In this document: one piece after another, positions 12,515 through 25,028 of the stretch
Numbering within the stretch: position 1 is the first letter of the stretch
How the letters are laid out: each line of letters begins with the position of its first letter
DNA from: Maylandia zebra
Taxonomy: Eukaryota > Chordata > Actinopteri > Cichliformes > Cichlidae
NCBI RefSeq assembly: GCF_041146795.1
Contig: NC_135172.1
Span: 37,123,623 to 37,187,622, forward strand
Reading direction: 5' to 3'
DNA length: 64,000 nucleotides
The notes under the pieces: model-generated
Database searches by the model: none
What the model was told of the DNA's origin: nothing
Seen by the model: the letters and a program-made list of their open reading frames with translations, nothing else
Position numbers and translations under genes: made by a program

Positions 12515-13540
12515 GGATGGGTACCGGTGTCCGGTGCCATGATGGCACCGGTTCTGACATAAACGGTAGTAACCAGACCGAAAAGCAGCGCACATTTCGG
12601 TGCTTTATTTCGGTGCTTTTTTTCCTGAGCTGTGATACACTTCTAGCCAATCATTTTACGTTTCCGAGGATAGTAGGCGGGGCCAGGTACGTACGTTCTG
12701 TTAGAGCAGAGCTACAGATTAAAAATGTCCAAGGCGAAGCGGTCAAAAGTCTGGCTGTACTTCACAGCAAAATATGCAAACTCAGCAGTCTGCAACAAGT
12801 GCTTTAAGGTGATACTGTGATACTGTCAAAGGAGGTAACACCAAGAATCCGATTAAACAGCTGGCGACGCATAGCGTTTTTTTTTAAAAGCCGAGAAATG
12901 TGCCGTATTTGATAGCTTGCTGCGAGACCTCATACCGTGCACGTCGGGTGGGTTGCCAGTTATCGGACCCGGAGCAACATCCCCCAAAAACCCGAAGAAT
13001 AGAGTCCTGGCCCCTAGCCCTGCCAGTGTAGCAGAAATGATGACGGATGATGATGCAGCAGCAGCCGTTCTTCTCTGCGTGAGTAGCTTCATGTTGTTCG
13101 TGTGCAATTTACGTTGAGTAGGCTAACCACGTTATTACATTAATGCATGTAAGGTGAACTAGCAAACATCATCATAGCTACATGCGGCTGTCTTCTTGTT
13201 TGATGGCAGATACTCCCTTCACCCTGGCCAAAAAGGCTAAAATGACCAAAGAAAAAGTGGGAAACAGTTAAACATGAGAGGGTTTAAGTTTGTGTTTTTT
13301 CCATTGTTTAAGCACTGCTTCCAGCCAAGAGTGATGCCATATATGCCCCATAGCTGCAGAAAAGGCTAACATTGTTATCTTTTTACAAAAAAACCCAGCT
13401 GAACATGAGAGGTTTTTGGACCAATTTTGTGTTCTCCATTCTTTAAGCACCGGTTCGAGCACCGTTTAAGCACCGGCACCGTTTCAAAAGTACCGATTTG
13501 GCACCGGTATCGGATAAAACCTAAACGATACCCATCCCTA
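12512..13540 (+). mobile_element. hAT element carrying a BED-finger remnant, inserted in the Penelope-like copy
   Basis: The 1029-bp insertion has termini TAGGGATGGGTA and TACCCATCCCTA (12-bp perfect inverted repeat). It is flanked by the 8-base duplication gagaggac (12504-12511 and 13541-13548). TAGGG-type ends and an 8-bp duplication identify the hAT superfamily. An ATG at 12725 opens MSKAKRSKVWLYFTAKYA, followed by CNKCF and, after a small disruption, a GGNT..I..L.TH pattern. This is the N-terminal BED zinc finger of a hAT transposase. The catalytic and dimerisation parts are absent. The subterminal zones repeat ggcaccggt-like words. Confidence 0.88.
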
Positions 13541-14008
13541 GAGAGGACAGATGGTTTGAAAGAGGAGTGAAAGAAGCCATTTACGTCCACTGTGAGCGAC
13601 CATCTTTGAACAGAGGCGGTGGTTTACGACACCAACTCTCTGCCATCTATAATCCAGTTTTGAGTTCCCTCCCCAGACGCCTTAACGCCCACTCACATCC
13701 TGGTGGGGCCAGGTTTCACAATGAGCTCACCCAAAACCCTGGCTGATTGGGATGAACACCCAGTTTCACACCTTGGCTCAGGCGATTAGAGGATCATCAG
13801 GGGTCCTTTTGTCCCTCTTTGGGGGGATACTCCCACTAGGTTTAAATCTGGGACTCCCCACAATTTGACCTGAGAACTGAAGAAGCTTCTCGGATGAGAG
13901 GTGAAACGTCTTCAAGCAACTTATAGAAGTCCAGACGCTTTTCGTTGCAAGCTCCTTTGACTACGATGACCTGGATGACTGAGAACCTTCACAGACATAA
14001 CATCCAAT

Positions 14009-16765
14009 GTATACTTTTTCCACTCTGCCCATCAAATGATGTGAGACCTACAAAAATCTGAAACAAGGATTTTATTCTTCCTTACTAGCACTATTTATTA
14101 CACATAGTGCTGAACTTATTTTTAGTGTCTGTTAGGTGCATAGTAAGTGAGATTACTCTGGGATTGTGAGTGAAGCCAGTTATATATTTGACCAAAGCAG
14201 GTTTTGAACTTTAAATAATCACAGGTAATATATTAAGATGTTTACTTTCCAAATTAAACAGTCAGACACCTGTTACGTGTGGGCAGGGACCTTACCTCAG
14301 GTTACCCTCTAATGAGTATGTTCCATGTTTAGTGCCTGGATCGGCTGAGTCTGGACCTTGTTGACTGTCTGAATGTGTCTGTCATCTACAGACTTTCAAA
14401 TGAACCATAGTAACCAATAACGAGTATAAAAAGAAGACAAACTCTCACTGTATACACTTCCTGGAATATATTTACTTGACTTTGATGAGTCAGTCTGTAG
14501 AGTTCCCCGTAGCAAAAGAAGAAAATTTTTAAAAAAAAACATCACAACCAAGATATAAACCAGTGAGATAAAGCCGCTTGACGATGTTATGTTTTTCACT
14601 GTGTGACAACAGTGCATGTCAACGTCTGGAATACATTTGAAGGTAAGAGAACATCCAGTTTCTGTTGGATGCAGGGAAAATGACTAAATGTTATAACGTC
14701 CAAACAATTTAGTTCATCTTCAAAATGTGTGGTTTATAGAGTGAGTAACAAGGAGAGACAAATCTTGACCCAAGTTGCTGGAACATGTTTGAACCTCTTT
14801 GACCTTGCAGGACTTACAAGGATCTGCCACTCATGTCTTTGCATTTGATATCGCAGGGCACATTTAGGGGTCTTTTGGGAGTTAAAATTTGCATATGGAG
14901 ATATGTTTTGGCTCCGTCATTGCATAGCAAAATGTAATCTATGAAATAATTGAATATTGAGCTATTTGATGTGTTAATGTGTGGTCATTTCAGCATTTTA
15001 TCATGATTGTAAGGTGAAGAGGAGAAGGAGAAACAAGATAATAGCAGCATTATCCTTCCTACCACTCATACAGGGCAAGAGATCCTGGCTTTTGAGATTA
15101 GTTTTGTCCTTAGGTACCAACATCAACAGTGAGGTCGCATTAAGAAGCCCCGAGTTGAGTGTTTTTAAGAGTATGGGGTTGATCTGAATGACAACTTGAT
15201 TGTGGACTGCATTCTTATTAGGTTGTGACTTGCAAATTACAAGGTAGGCCTGTTGTAAAGCATACTCAACTTTGTTATTTCTGAATCTAATGGGAACAAT
15301 AATTTACTAAATAAAGTCTTTATTGAGGTCATAAATTAAAAAGCTGGTCTCCATTTTCCCAATGACTTTTATACAATCAGACTACTTTTTTGCAAGCACA
15401 GGATTTCCCCCGATGCTGGTTTTGAGAAATAAATGCAGGTTTAAGGAACCGGCTAATCCTGGTTCACTCTGCATTCACTTCACTGTTCAGAATTGGAAAT
15501 TGCATTGATTTTTTTAAATACTCTGTGGCGTTAATACATTTTTATTAAACAAATTGATATAACAGTCTGATGAAATATATCTGCATTTAGCAGTTAACAC
15601 TGGGATTACAATACAGGAAGCGAAAAAACTCCAAAAAAGCTGTACCTTTATCAAACATGCAAACCAAGTTTGTAACAGAACGGGTGAAGGTCACTTCAAT
15701 AGTTTCAAACGTTTTGAAGGTTAAAAAAAATGTATATTTAAAAAACAATAGCGACTGATTTATCGCTTTCCCTTGTTTTTGCACATGCAAGTAAGGCGTC
15801 TGTCGGGTACCAAAGTATACGGAAGAAAACCCAAGATCAACAAAACGCAAGTGTTAATACTTAGGACGATAATACAAATCCTCTTCTTAAACAGACACGG
15901 TAAGTTCGCAGCTCTTGTGACTGAAGGTCTAATATCCATTTTCCATGGTTTACACCTGATAATTCATTGCCTCCTACATTACAGGAACCACAGTGGTTTG
16001 GAACAGAGCGCGTTTGGCTAGAAGCTCCTCTGTAATGAGCACAGCTAGAGTGTCTGCCTGTGTCCTGTCACACTATCCTAGCAAGTTAAAAATGGTTCAT
16101 GTAAGGTTATACAGTGTTTGCAGAGGAGACATGGATTTTCAGTGAACTATTGCTGGTGGTTGGAAATTCAGCCACTTTGATGATTTGCTTTCACTCAAAG
16201 ATGTCTCAGCTCATTCATCTGAAATTAGATTTATCCCTGGGTGGATTTACACTATGTGGTTGATATGAAGGGGGACTGTTGGGGAGGAAAATGATGTTTA
16301 AATCAGGAGTTCATTAGTTAAAGCTGCAGGGGGAATATATTTATATTTATATATAAATATGTTTATACATAAACATATTTATGTATGTGCATTTTTGCAG
16401 TAGGCTGCATTTCATATTTATTTGAAGTGTTACAAATAGAGTATGAAACAGTTAAAGTGGCATACTGGTAGAATCCAGAAACTCTACAGCATAAACATGC
16501 CACAGGATTGCCTGTCTCAAATTCCTGTGCAATTTTATTGCTTTTGACAACCTCCTATAGAGAAATAAGGCATTTAACGCTCCACCACATAAGACCCCTT
16601 TAATGCTTCGGATCCCCTGTGTGTATGAATATAATTCTGAGTCATATTCTATGTTTTAGTCTTTGTTAGCCACACTGCCTTGGCACTTTCCCATTAGTTA
16701 AAATGTCAGTCTCAACTTTGGCCAGACCTGACTTAGAAGAAATATTCTGCAGGCCAGATAATTTT
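14009..16765. other. Intergenic, no gene seen
   Basis: No supported coding region. Open frames at 15587-16021 on both strands overlap one another and show no domain. An 11-bp AT palindrome with a short loop lies at about 16356-16382, embedded in TATAAATA-rich sequence. Nothing else was recognised. Confidence 0.4.
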
Positions 16766-16770
16766 AACCG

Positions 16771-17530
16771 TGTCACGGTTTGCGGCGGGCGAACCGTGTG
16801 TGGGAGTGTGAGGTTCCAGGTGCAGACATAGACGAGGAGACATTACTGAACTTGAAACGAAAAGCGAGCCTTTATTTGGGCTGATTAACGTGGCAAAAAA
16901 CAGAAAGCACAGAGGCAAAACTAACTAGAAGCTGAACTGGGAAAACTAAGAACTGACACTTAACTCAGACAGCAGGGAAAGCGAAGACAGGGTGACAACG
17001 ATGCATATGACGGAGACAACTATGAACAGGACTCTGTGCTGGAACAACAAAGAACTGTGAGACGTATACACGTAAGCAATATGGACATGACCAGCACAGA
17101 GTCCTGAAACCTGGCGTAACATGGGGGAAGTTGAACAGACGACGCGGCGACGAACAAAGGAAGACTGAGGACTTAAATACACACATGAGGTGATCAGGGG
17201 AAGTGGAGACACATGAGAACACAGCTGACTAGAAGGAAACATAATGACAATACAGGGGAGAGTAACACTAACTACAATGAACAAAGAACACCATTCTCTT
17301 TCAGAATAAAACAGGAAACACAGAGACATAGTCATGAACTTAACCTAACCAGAGACATGAAACATGACAGGTACACGGACCAGGGAGAGATGACAAAAGG
17401 GACTAAGAAACCAAGGACTAAACTGCAAACTAGAAAACTAGATGTGTTAAACTACACATGTGGATACAAAAATATGCATTAGAACTTAAACCCTGGGCCT
17501 CATGGCCCAGTACCGTGGCAAACCGCCACA
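16771..17530. mobile_element. Unclassified dispersed repeat with hairpins at both ends
   Basis: This stretch differs from its surroundings: it is purine-rich, full of 'acagggaaa/ aactgagga'-like words and has higher GC at both ends. Its start carries a hairpin, CACGGTT (16774-16780) with AACCGTG (16792-16798). Its end has two hairpins in tandem, GGGCC/GGCCC (17495-17508) and GTGGC/GCCAC (17515-17529). I recall similar sequences as multi-copy in fish genomes but cannot name a class. No target duplication is obvious. The long minus-strand open frame at 16946-17335 is low-complexity and has no domain, so it is not called a gene. Confidence 0.5.
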
Positions 17531-20500
17531 TGTTGGTACAAAGTTTATTTAAAAAATATTATTTTGTTAACTCCTCTAGTAATTCAGTATTATCTTATGT
17601 GGGGTAAATAACACAACCAGTGCTTTAACTGTGTAAACCTGTCCCCGATAAATAAAACAACTGCAACTGCTTGCCCAGTTGATCGTCTGTGGAATTGGCA
17701 CTATGAGTGATATTACTCATTTAATTCTTGACCGCAGGTAACAATTATTGGACTACAGTCAATACAAATTAATGCAGCCATGGAGGAAAAATAATAAGGC
17801 TGACCAATAATGAATGTGCAACCATCATAACTCTCTGGAGGAAATATGAACCAATTCAAGGGATCCAGTGTTGAAAATAGTTGCACTGTCACATAGCTTT
17901 ATAAAAATACAGTGTTGTAAACAACAATATTGTGTGATAACAAATAATGACAACACCTGCGCCCGGTGTGCCAGCGCTCTACAAAAGCTTTCAGATCTCA
18001 GTTGCTTGCTGGTGCTTTCCCCTGAGACATCTCTTTGGATTTTGGTTGCTGCACCCCGCATTCTTCCACCCGTACACTCATCTGCACCACTGATTATACT
18101 GACTACACACGCCATGGTTTGTGTAAGGCTTCTTTTTTGTTTTATTTATTTAAACAAGTTTTTTTGGACAACACTGGCTGAACGCAGGGTTAAAACTGCT
18201 TCAGGAGCTGCATGTTTGGCTGATAAATATTTTCTTATTCACAAGACCCAGTGTGAGTATTTCGGGAAGCCTGAGGGATGTAGAGGTGATGGTAAGTTAC
18301 GTGATTATTGTGAGGTTTCCAGGTAAGGGGTCCAGGGCAGTTCCAAGCAAGAGCAGAGAGTGTGTGTAAATTTTCAGGTGTCAATTCAATGGAAGATGAA
18401 TTGCCCAGTACTCTGGACTAAAGGGTGCTTTACTGGGGCTAAAAAGGTGAATACTATTGCTTTAGATTTGGACATGGAGTGTGGTGAGCACATTGAATGT
18501 GACATGGTTGACAAACCTGGTAAGTTGTTCCTGCTTTTTGTCAGGGATGGGTGTTGTTTTTAATCTACTCGGGAAGGACACAAAACACGTCAGTGCATTA
18601 TGGGTATCCCCCCAGCAGCCTACACCTACTGCAGCATAGCAGCATAGCCAAAAAAACTTATGGCACAACCACTGCACATGGCTACACATAGTGGCTACAC
18701 ATAGTAGCTACACATCAATCACTAACTTCCTTAACTGCATGAAGGTCCTGCTGGCTGGCTGGAGTCTTTTGTTCTCCCTGTGCCTGTGTGGGCTCTCTGC
18801 AGATATTCCAATCTCCTCCCACAACCTAAAGACGTGCTTATTTGGTTAATTAGTGATTCTTAATTTTGGTGTGCAAGTCATTGTGAATGAATTGTGTTGT
18901 GTGACCGACTGACTCTTACCAAATGACAACTGAAATAGGCTTCAACCATAAATGCCATCAGTGCACATATTAGCAGCCAATCAGTCATGCTTTTGCCAGA
19001 TTGTCCTTTAATGCTTCATAGAGCTTTCCAGTCTTTGTATAGCCTGATCTAGCCGTGCCTCAGCTAAACCTGGAACCTGAGTAAGAATCACTAATCTGCC
19101 TGTTTTATAAGCAGACTTATCTCGAATAAACTTGACTTTTGACTACCTCTTTCTTCACTCTGCATTTGAGTCATTTTTTCTGACACTGATAGAAACCTAG
19201 AGCGTAACCAGAGACATTGTGTATGTGCTTTACTCAGGGGTCGTATACAACATGCATGGGTCTCAAGAGAGTAAAAACCAGACAAAACACCTATTAATCT
19301 GTAGCTACTTGTGGAAACTTTTTTTGTTGAGTTACCAAAATACGGGAAAAAGCTCCAAATGAGTTTCAAACACAGACGCTACTTTGGATGATTACAACTG
19401 ATAAATAGGACTTCTTACCTCACTTAATGTGTGCACACCACTCTACATCCAAAGGCTACTACTGCACACAGGAGACCGACACATCTGTGCATACACAAAC
19501 CAGATGTGTGTTTGACTGTGTATGCACCCAGGCTAAGATGGGGCTCAAATCTTTGGTTGTAGAAACAATGCAGTGTGACCGTTGTCTGTTCTGAATATTT
19601 ACAGTGGTTAGAGATTTATGGTCCGGTCTGTCTTGGGGTGGAATAATAAATCTAAAACACTCAAGTAATCATTATCACACATCACTCTTCAGAAAATAAA
19701 TAACAGGGATGAAAATAAAGAAGCTCTATGCTCAATTTGTAACTTGGGGATACGGATTCTTTGACATTTTGGCAAAAACAAAACGTTTCTATAATGAACA
19801 TAATAATGATGAAAAACTTTCACAGAGGGTGAAAATATACAAAAGTTTGTTTTGTCCCTTCACAAAGGGAGGATTGGGGTAAAGTTGCATTAGGCCTGCT
19901 CTGCATCTGTTGCATCTGTTCACTTGATGACCTGGTACTTTGTTTTTGCTCTCTGGTGCTGCACAGCTTTCGCTTGTTAATTTCTTGTGTAGCCAAGTTG
20001 TGATACACAAATATGAGTCTGGGCTGCATTTCCAGAAAGCATTTTGGCAGAAAGCCATCCAGTTGTTCCACTGAAAATCACTGTAGTAATTAGTTGTTGG
20101 TGGCAAATAGGTTTCAGATTCTCTTTGCCAATCCGTGATCTGAAGTGACCTTAATGCAGGAGTCATCCAAGATCACCTGACAAGCTAGAGGAGCACTGTT
20201 ATGACACCAGCAGCAACACAGCCCACCCAAAAAAGCTGTGCGCTCATCTCTGGTTTCCAGTGTCACTACAGCCAAGTACACTCACGACCATCTTAAAATC
20301 TTCCTGCACGAAAATAACCTTGCAGTAAAGTGACAAATGAGGTCATGTGATTTCCTTTGGAGGGAAAAAAATCATTTACCTTTTTTGTTTCATCACAAAT
20401 CATTAATTCTAATCAGACATGTTTATATGCAAATATGTATACGTGCTGAAAACCGTCCATCTGTGTGTGTGTATGCGTGTGTGAGTTGTCCTTGAACACA

Positions 20501-23020
20501 GACCAGTGTTGCAATGTATGTGCTACAAAAACTGGAAACAACTAAACGGAAAAGTACAGATACGGTGCCAGAGTTGCACAGTCTTGGGGGAATCTGTCCT
20601 CTTGGAAAGATGTCTGCAAAGCCACAAGTTGTGTGATAAAACTCCATCTTCTGCCAAGCCCCCAAAGCAAACTATAAATCATACTAGAGATGCTGGAAGA
20701 ATTTACTTCCAGAAACATGACTCACAGACAGACTCGAGAAAGGAAAGAAAACCTTATTCCCTCCCGATACACTCCCTTGCTTCCTAGTTTTAGAACAAAA
20801 ACATAAAATGATTTACCGTGTAGCTGCTAGTACGCTTTATCTCTGGATATTTGTAAAGTGTGCAAAACACCTTTTACACAGCAAGTGATAAAACCATTAA
20901 AAAATTTTTGCAAAAGATGGTTAAATTATGAAAATAGAAACTTAAGAACCACTTAAAGCTTTTTTCTTACCACTGTGTTTCACCAGACTTACTGCTGGTG
21001 TGAGGAACACAAGCTATCTGGTGAATGTACAGACACTCTGCAGCTATCTCAAATTTAAGTAGGCAAATTCTGGTCAAAGTGCAGGACTGCATGTTGTCAG
21101 TGGTGGTTACGGTGGTGGTGAAGTTTATGACTCTAGTTTCTGTGTATAGCATGCACTCCCTAATGGAATGAAGTCTTCTTCATTAGTATTCAGAAGTGAC
21201 AGTACAACACTACATAAATAATGTTGCAGTTATAGTGCTTTGATTGACTCTGAAACCCTCACATCTTGGCATAACCTTAAAATACTAAACTTGAACAAAA
21301 ACTTGGAATTCTGTACAAGAAGTTGGGGAGAGTGAGCAGGTGAGGCAAATTTTGAGATCATGGAGCAAAAACAGAAATGGGTAAACACGACATTCTTTAA
21401 CACTGACTGTATTCAAAATAAAGATGTAGCCATGGAAAAGGGGTTTTTGTTGTTGTTTTGGAGCTACAAATCAACACAACTAGAGAACTTGAAATGCTAA
21501 CTTATTAGCAAAAGCAAGCTAGTTTGGTTAGCAGGCTTGCATCTTTCTCTTGAAACTTCTAGTGAAGCTTTCCAACCACTCCCCCTTCACATTTGTTCTC
21601 TTTTTAAGTTACTTTTGTTCGTTTTTCTGATTCTGGTTAGATTTTCTGGTGTATGGTTTCAGGCATTTTTCTTTTTTATTCCTGTCTTTTACATTGTTTG
21701 CTATATTGATTGTGAAAAGCAGTCATACTGAAGCCATGTTGGTTTTAAAACCCATGAACCACAGTCAGGAAACCTAAAATTGTTGGCCACGTCTTCCAAA
21801 TCCCACAGCCCATGGAAGACAGATGTGCTCCTAATTTGGGCTCCCAATTCAGTAAGCACTTTGAAACTTCTGTCCCTTGAAAGTGAGATGCTTATGCCTA
21901 CCTTTGAACCGTCAGGTGTTGACAGCTGTGAGCAACAGCCTGGTTAGTTCCTGTCAGGTAGGATAACTTGCTCGCTTTGTAAATGCCTTAAAGGTTGGCA
22001 CAGCAGCAGAGGAGTGCAGATCAGATTAATCCATCTGTGGTTGGAGGCAGAATTTTGGTTGTAGTAAATCACAGAAAATGACACTCCAGGGACCATTGCT
22101 GTAAAAAATATAACAGAGACAGAAACAGAGAGACAGCGGAGAGTGATGATCATATCCCGTCTATTGCACCGGCAGAAAACAGGAGTAATATTATGCTGCC
22201 TGGAAACTTCTAATGGATCTTCCTCTCAGTTCAATCACTGCACAGAAGAGGGTCCCATCATCAACAATTCAATACTTTTTTTCAATTAAAAAACAAATTT
22301 TCCTCTCTGAACACAAGCACAATTAAATAATTATATTTATTTAAAATTCATTCTCAGCTTATGTTGATGGAAAAAAAAAATCCACCACAGTTTATGCGAA
22401 TTTGAGCAGATAAAGAGGGGCAGATGATTACTGTTATTACTTTGGGACAGTGTAGAGTTTCATCCACAGTTCATCACTAAAGGATGAATTACTGCTGCAG
22501 AGGTTGTAAAGGTAGTAAGATTCATAAACTCCATCATCAAGACAATGGTGGCTACAGCCTGGAAAGTGGAGGAAATTAAATATAAAGCCATGTTTGGAAC
22601 AGGTTGGTCACAGGGAAGAGGAGTTTAGAGGAGCTTGGATGAAGATGCACCTTTTTTCATGTCCTCAGAAGTTAAATTAACATCTTCTTATAAATTAGTT
22701 TGATTATGCTGGGGTGATGATTAATGCTGAAACACGTGCAACTGCAAGGGCAAACAAGACCTCAAAACCACAGTATGACAGGAAACCCTTGTTAGGTGTT
22801 CATTACCTGTGGTGTCCCAGGTTTATATCCAGCAGGAGACTCACGTCATTCCCATAGTCTGTAATAAGCACTAAAAATGCCTTGAAAATTATCATTAAAC
22901 AAAGATGTGATTAATTAGTAGATAAAGCAAAATCAGCTGAAGTGAGTTCCCAAACAGCTCTTTTAAATAACCATCAATACCGGCAAGCTAACACAACAAA
23001 AGGAAAGTGGGGTGCAAAAC
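17531..23020. other. Intergenic, no gene seen; degenerate dispersed repeat near 18780-18960
   Basis: No supported gene. The plus-strand open stretch 17868-18326 lacks any recognisable domain. At about 18780-18960, text like 'tcctcccacaacctaaagacgtg … ggttaattagtgattct … ggcttcaacc' resembles a very common teleost dispersed repeat, here heavily mutated. The rest is AT-rich unique sequence. Confidence 0.4.
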
Positions 23021-23029
23021 GGAGGAGAA

Positions 23030-23560
23030 GCAGTGATATATCACCACATCACAAGTGATCTCAAGGCACTTTATATTATAATGTAAAGAAACCACAAAGT
23101 CATAGATAGAAATCCAGTGAGTCAACCATCCTCTATGAGCAATCACATGGCTCTAAAAAAGGCCTTTCTTGGTCCAGAAACTGGCAGCATCTTTCTATGC
23201 TAACTGAAAGAGACAAAAAAAAAGAGATAACAACACAGAACCAAGTGCAAACTATGTGAGAGAAAAAAGAAAACATTAATCGCGTGCAGTAGTGGCTTAT
23301 GAAAGCACAGGGAATGAGGGGAATGGAGAAGAAGCATCACGGGGAATTACCCAGCAGCCTGAGTTTGTGAGAGAACTCTAGGTATTATCAAAAAGGAACG
23401 TTTGAAGCTCAATCTCAAAAGTAGAGAAGGTGGCTGAACCCAAACAAGAAGCCAGTTCAAGAGAAAAGGGATCTCACAGCATGAGACTCTGACTGTCACT
23501 TTTGCACATGGCAGTAATTTCTAAATCAATCAATTCTGGATTTTAAAGGCCACTGTATAA
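23030..23560 (+). repeat. Decayed teleost dispersed repeat
   Basis: The block begins with gtgatctcaaggcactttat and continues through 'tatgagcaatcacatgg', 'tattatcaaaaaggaacg' and 'aagtagagaaggtg'. This order matches a high-copy fish repeat that I recall with 'aaggcgctttatattgta' and 'gagcaagcacttggcga'. Related pieces occur at about 3640-4010, 39110-39460 and 62600-63290. It has no coding capacity. The assignment rests on recalled sequence and would need a repeat-library search to name the family. Confidence 0.5.
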
Positions 23561-24373
23561 AATCTGCTTCATTTTGGATCTACAAACGACTTTTCAAAGA
23601 GTTTTTGGGACAACATGATAGAAATGGATTAAATTATTCCAGTCCAAAAGTTAAAATTTTTAGCTTACACAACCAATTAAAACAAAAGAATATTTTATGA
23701 GGTATAGTTTCTTATACTCTTACTTTTGATAAGCCTCAGTACTGGGCTTTGGGATTTCTCTCCAAATCAAAAATTGAAATAAATAAATAAATAAATAAAA
23801 GTTGCAGTAGGAAAATTGTGTGGGGATATATTTGTGTGATCCTTTACAGCAAAACCTGCTGAACTTTTAGAGTTAAACTGAAACTTTTTTTTTTAAAACT
23901 CTCAGGCGGTTTATGTTTTATATCATACAAAAAAAGTATGAAAAAGTAACTTCTACAGCTTTACAGTTTTTTGTGTTGGTAATAAAAATGAGTAAGCCAT
24001 TTATGTTACTTTTAAAAGTTCATAAATACAACAACAACAAAAAAAAAAAACCCAGAAAATATTATTATAATGAAAAGTGCAAAGTTAAAGTAGAAAATAA
24101 TGACTATGTGCCGTGAGACACTCATATGGTTCAAATGTTTTTGGTTTGCGCACAAATGGCTGTTTCAATTGAAAGGTTGGTGATCCCTGGTTTAGAGTAT
24201 GGATTAAATGCTAAATCCTAATTTTAAAATATATTCACTTTTCTTGCTGTAGTATTGGAAACGGAGGAAATACCATTCAGAATATCTGGTTAAGTCAATG
24301 TTCCTGAAGTTCATTCCTATAGAGATTAGAAAAAAGCATATCACACATGATATTAATTATATACAAGATATAA
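23561..24373. other. AT-rich intergenic DNA downstream of wiz
   Basis: No gene recognised. It contains an (AAAT)n run at about 23778-23799 and several A homopolymers. The likely wiz polyadenylation signal lies at the end of this block (TTTATT at 24374-24379, read as AATAAA on the minus strand). Confidence 0.4.
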
Positions 24374-25028
24374 TTTATTTTATACAAGTGTTAAAAAAAA
24401 TGTAAAATCTCCATCCACTGTCAGCTTGTTTTGCATTTTGTAAAGAAAAAGAATGGAAACACTTAACTACCTTCTACAACAATGGCATTAAGCTTTGTGG
24501 TAACAGTGTTGTTGTGTACAGAACACACAATGAAAAACATTGGCCCTACATATTTAAGGTAAAATGCCGTAAACATTTATGTATAAAACAAAGTTCAAAG
24601 GTAATTAAAAGAAAAAAGCTATTTTGAAATGAAATGACCACCACAGCAGTTTACACACACTGTAAAAAAAAGAAAAAAAAGTGAAATTCATGTCAGTCTC
24701 TCTAGTTTCTTAACATCAAAGGCTGAATACCATTAAAATACATTTAACATCTGTTCAAATGGAAGAAATTTTAGAGCCCACGTAGAAAAGCTCTGTCTGT
24801 CAAAAAAAACCCACATCCACATTACTTTGATCTATGATATCTAATGGATTTAACCTGAGTGTATTAGGTTGTGCTGTGTTTCTCATATGGCTCATGGTTG
24901 CCCTCTTTAGGACAAGGAAGGAACTAATTTTTTGACAATTTGCTGACATCAAGTAGACATTAGGATAACACAACTTCTTGCACTTTGACATTTAAAAGAC
25001 TGAGAAGAAAAACTGAATAAATACATGT
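24374..25028 (-). other. wiz: Probable wiz 3' UTR
   Basis: Sequence following the wiz stop codon on the minus strand. The first good AATAAA downstream of the stop is the complement of TTTATT at 24374-24379, giving a 3' UTR of about 650 bases. The exact cleavage site is not determined by sequence alone. Confidence 0.4.

Larger units (their letters stand above)
11793..13994 (+). mobile_element. Penelope-like element with inverted arms, flanked by 14-bp duplication
   Basis: The insertion is bounded by an identical 14-base direct repeat, acataacatccaat (11779-11792 and 13995-14008). The left arm (11793 to about 12163) is the inverse complement of the right arm (from about 12499 to 13994, once the hAT insertion 12512-13540 is set aside). 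Both contain the tail motif GAGGTGAAACGTCTTCAAGCAAC or its complement. Between the arms is a unique endonuclease-coding piece. Penelope-like elements are known for 5' truncation and for inverted or partial tandem copies, which fits. No reverse transcriptase remains, so the copy is inactive. Confidence 0.8.

Noticed and set aside
16946-17335. 129-aa minus-strand open frame
   Set aside because: Low-complexity Ser/Val/Cys-rich translation of the dispersed repeat 16771-17530; no domain.
17868-18326. 152-aa plus-strand open frame
   Set aside because: No recognisable domain, no splice-consistent neighbours, opposed by another open frame; likely chance.
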